This document shows positions 62,171-64,000 of a DNA stretch of 64,000 bases, piece by piece; position 1 is the first letter of the stretch, and each line of letters opens with the position of its first letter. Where the stretch lies: contig NZ_LMHZ01000012.1 of the NCBI RefSeq assembly GCF_001428545.1, forward strand, positions 307,944 through 371,943, written 5' to 3'. A program made the translations under genes and the position numbers. Under the pieces are notes generated by a model. That model did not search any database, was not told where the DNA came from, and was given only the letters and a program-made list of their open reading frames with translations. Origin of the DNA: Noviherbaspirillum sp. Root189 (GTDB taxonomy: Bacteria > Pseudomonadota > Gammaproteobacteria > Burkholderiales > Burkholderiaceae_D).

Positions 62171-63559
62171 TCACACACGCCACGCTACGCCACCGCGCGC
62201 AGCCAGACGCACGAGCCCGAAGTACCCGTAGAGGTGCGAGAGTGGATATGTCCCGCCCCTACGTCGCCTGACCTTGTACTTGTTGCGCAGCCACCGCCGC
62301 AACCGCGTCGCCGTGTACATATCGAGCGCACGGTATGCCCGGCTGACCGACCCTACATCGAAGTAGTTCGCCCAGCCGCGCAACGTGCGGTTCAATTTGC
62401 CCACCAGCTCCGTGGTCTCCTGCCAAGCGTTCGACAGACGCGTGAGGTCATGGACCTTCTCGACCATGCGCCTGATACTCTTCTTTGACGGCCACAACGC
62501 AGTGCGCGCCTTGCCAGTCGTTGACGAATACCGCCTGCCAAACGTGAAGCCCAAGAAGTCAAACTCGCCTTCCGGTACCTTGCAGAGGCGTGTCTTCTCC
62601 TCGTTCACCGTCAGCTTCAGTTTGCCCATGATCTGCCGCATCCACTGCAAGGCTTCTTCGGCCTTGCCGCGTTTGCACAGGATCACGAGGTCATCGGCAT
62701 AGGTGACGATGTGGCTGCCAAGGCGATACTCCAGCCCCAGCTTCTTCCAGGCCAGCACGAACCGCCGCATATACAGATTCGACAACAGCGGCGAGATCGG
62801 CGAGCCTTGCGGAATGCCACATCCACTGTCCCGGGCAACAGTTGAGCGCGTCCTGACACCTTTCCTGTCGGTTTCTTCGACAGCGCATTCCAGCCACATC
62901 CGAACCAGATGCAGCGCACGCCGGTCGACGATGCGTCGCGCCAGCGAACGCATCAGTTCCGGGTGTGGAATACTGCCGAAGTAGTCGGCCAGATCGGCAT
63001 CGACCACGTCCGTCTGTCCCCGGTGAAGCCGCTCCTGCACCTCGGTTGCGGCCTGCTGGGCATTGCGGCCCGGCCGGTACGCGTACTGCTCCTGAGGAAG
63101 GTCGGCTTCAAAGATCGGTTCCAGCACCAGCATCGCTGCCGTCATGCAGACCCGATCGCGAACAGTCGAGATGCCCAATGGCCTTAGCTTGCCATTGGGC
63201 TTGGGAATGAACACCCTTCTTATAGGATCCGGTTGGTAAGTTTCCTTCCTGAGCGACAGCGCCAGTTCAGCCAGCCAGCGCTCTACGCCGTACGCCTCGA
63301 TGTCGGCAAAGTCCTGACGGTCCACGCCCGGTGCGCCCTTGTTGGCGCGGCACTGGGCCCAGGCCTGCGCCAGGACGTCTTGCCGGTGGATCTTGTCGTA
63401 CAGCGCGTAGAAACGATAGCCGTCTGACGACTTCGCTTTCGCGTGTAACGCCACCTGCAGCTTCTGAACACTTTCCGGAGTTGATAGGTTGCCCAATCTC
63501 CTGTCCCTCGCTACTTCCTGCGTTGATACTGAACCAAGGCCCCTTCCCTCCACCGGCAT
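62171..63559 (-). CDS. ltrA: group II intron reverse transcriptase/maturase
   Basis: A 462-aa intron-encoded protein that splices and mobilises the intron. The N-terminus has [27 protein letters not shown]. The RT core has [54 protein letters not shown] and catalytic YADD ([11 protein letters not shown]). The maturase domain X/GIIM spans ~360-440 ([12 protein letters not shown]). There is no C-terminal HNH endonuclease. All RT motifs are intact, so it may be active. The exact start is uncertain; it lies in intron domain IV. Confidence 0.93.
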   Translation of the reverse strand: MPVEGRGLGSVSTQEVARDRRLGNLSTPESVQKLQVALHAKAKSSDGYRFYALYDKIHRQDVLAQAWAQCRANKGAPGVDRQDFADIEAYGVERWLAELALSLRKETYQPDPIRRVFIPKPNGKLRPLGISTVRDRVCMTAAMLVLEPIFEADLPQEQYAYRPGRNAQQAATEVQERLHRGQTDVVDADLADYFGSIPHPELMRSLARRIVDRRALHLVRMWLECAVEETDRKGVRTRSTVARDSGCGIPQGSPISPLLSNLYMRRFVLAWKKLGLEYRLGSHIVTYADDLVILCKRGKAEEALQWMRQIMGKLKLTVNEEKTRLCKVPEGEFDFLGFTFGRRYSSTTGKARTALWPSKKSIRRMVEKVHDLTRLSNAWQETTELVGKLNRTLRGWANYFDVGSVSRAYRALDMYTATRLRRWLRNKYKVRRRRGGTYPLSHLYGYFGLVRLAARGGVAWRV

Positions 63560-63998
63560 TACCCGGCTTCAACGGTACTACAAGCCTCTCCGTCACCCCG
63601 TAGCGCCCGGACCGTCCCTCACGGGCGTCCGGTTGGTCGTCCCCGACCACGCCACGGGGTTTCCCGTGTTGCGTATGTGTTCCTTGTGTACATGCTGTCG
63701 CCACTACCCCGGCACAGCGACGGGCGGCACTACTTTGCTCAATCCGTTCCGTCGTGTCAGCCTTCCCCGATAGGGTTGCCGGGTCGGCCTGTGCATCGGC
63801 ATTTTCGAGGTTTGCTCAGCGTTCACTCGCGTTACGGCCTGCACACTCGCGCTGCCACCGTATATCGTGGCAAGCATCGTCTCGGAGGCTTCAGCGGCTT
63901 CGTTACCTCCACCGCTGCTCCGGTAGCTTCCGGCGGGAGCACTTCGCCGGGCGGGGCTTCCACCCGCTGGAACTACATCGCCTTATCACGGCGCACAC
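63560..63998 (-). ncRNA. group II intron domains I-IV
   Basis: About 440 nt of GC-rich, stem-rich sequence upstream of the RT gene. On the minus strand it starts GTGCGCCGTGATAAGG and includes the ACGGGAAACCCCGTG hairpin and TGTAGTACCG, all common in ORF-bearing bacterial group II introns. No protein gene is supported here. Confidence 0.75.
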
Positions 63999-64000
63999 CC

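Larger units (their letters stand above)
61896..63998 (-). mobile_element. group II intron inserted in pilY1
   Basis: Minus-strand intron. The 5' boundary motif GTGTG/GTGCG falls at 63998-63992, so the 5' exon is off the window. Domains I-IV occupy ~63560-63998. The RT/maturase ORF lies in domain IV. Domain V is at 62118-62150 (GAGCCGGATGCGG...GTCCGGTTC). The 5' arm of domain VI (AGGATGTGG, 62102-62110) pairs with CCACATCCT in either repeat copy, followed by a bulged A (TTACTC). The 3' end is therefore at 62001 or 61896. Confidence 0.8.

Overview
The window looks like the chromosome of a betaproteobacterium, most likely Burkholderiales, family Oxalobacteraceae (Herbaspirillum/Herminiimonas/Noviherbaspirillum-like). 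This rests on protein style and gene order (carAB-greA, rlmE-ftsH, pstSCAB-phoU-phoBR, ribD-ribE-ribBA-ribH-nusB, dnaX-ybaB-recR) and a moderately high GC content. No marker gene was compared, so the genus is a guess. Nearly everything is intact core genome. The clear exception is a group II intron inside pilY1 at the right edge.

Layout. 1-8.6 kb: ftsH (cut by the left edge), rlmE, divergent yhbY, a DUF4149 membrane protein, greA and the carA-carB pyrimidine/arginine pair. 8.7-13.3 kb: a GlcG/HbpS-type protein, a receiver plus degenerate GGDEF regulator, an NlpC/P60 hydrolase, a patatin-like lipoprotein and a Fur-boxed iron-binding protein. 13.3-22.7 kb: the phosphate block pstSCAB-phoU-phoB-phoR, with ppk1-sixA divergent from pstS and Pho boxes pointing both ways; ppx follows at about 29-30 kb. 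22.8-34.5 kb: DUF445, a chemoreceptor next to an orphan LIV-type binding protein, a phasin, a catalase-ankyrin pair and tRNA-Ser(CGA). 34.7-41.5 kb: an EAL-CBS-GGDEF protein, serS, a PaiB/OsmC pair divergent from a MocR regulator with a palindromic operator candidate, and hupE. 41.6-49.2 kb: an SsuABC-like importer with a class III CoA-transferase, then recR-ybaB-dnaX. 49.3-55.5 kb: an AidB-like dehydrogenase, 4.5S SRP RNA, ubiD, a lytic transglycosylase with a long structured leader, and an aminotransferase. 55.6-59.8 kb: nusB and the riboflavin operon. 59.8-64 kb: type IV pilus genes fimT-like, pilE and the 3' part of pilY1, interrupted by the intron.

How the genes work together. The Pho block can sense phosphate (PstSCAB, PhoU, PhoR), respond (PhoB) and store it as polyphosphate (Ppk1, Ppx). 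The rib operon makes lumazine and riboflavin, but its RibBA has lost the GTP cyclohydrolase II zinc ligands, so a true RibA must lie elsewhere. dnaX carries an A9 slippery run whose -1 frame stops at once, as expected for making both tau and gamma.

The observations most worth follow-up are the roughly 300-nt hairpin-rich leader of the lytic transglycosylase gene, the duplicated 98-bp 3' end of the group II intron inside pilY1, and the large palindromic operator between osmC and the MocR regulator. I found no CRISPR array, prophage, toxin-antitoxin pair or recognisable defence island.
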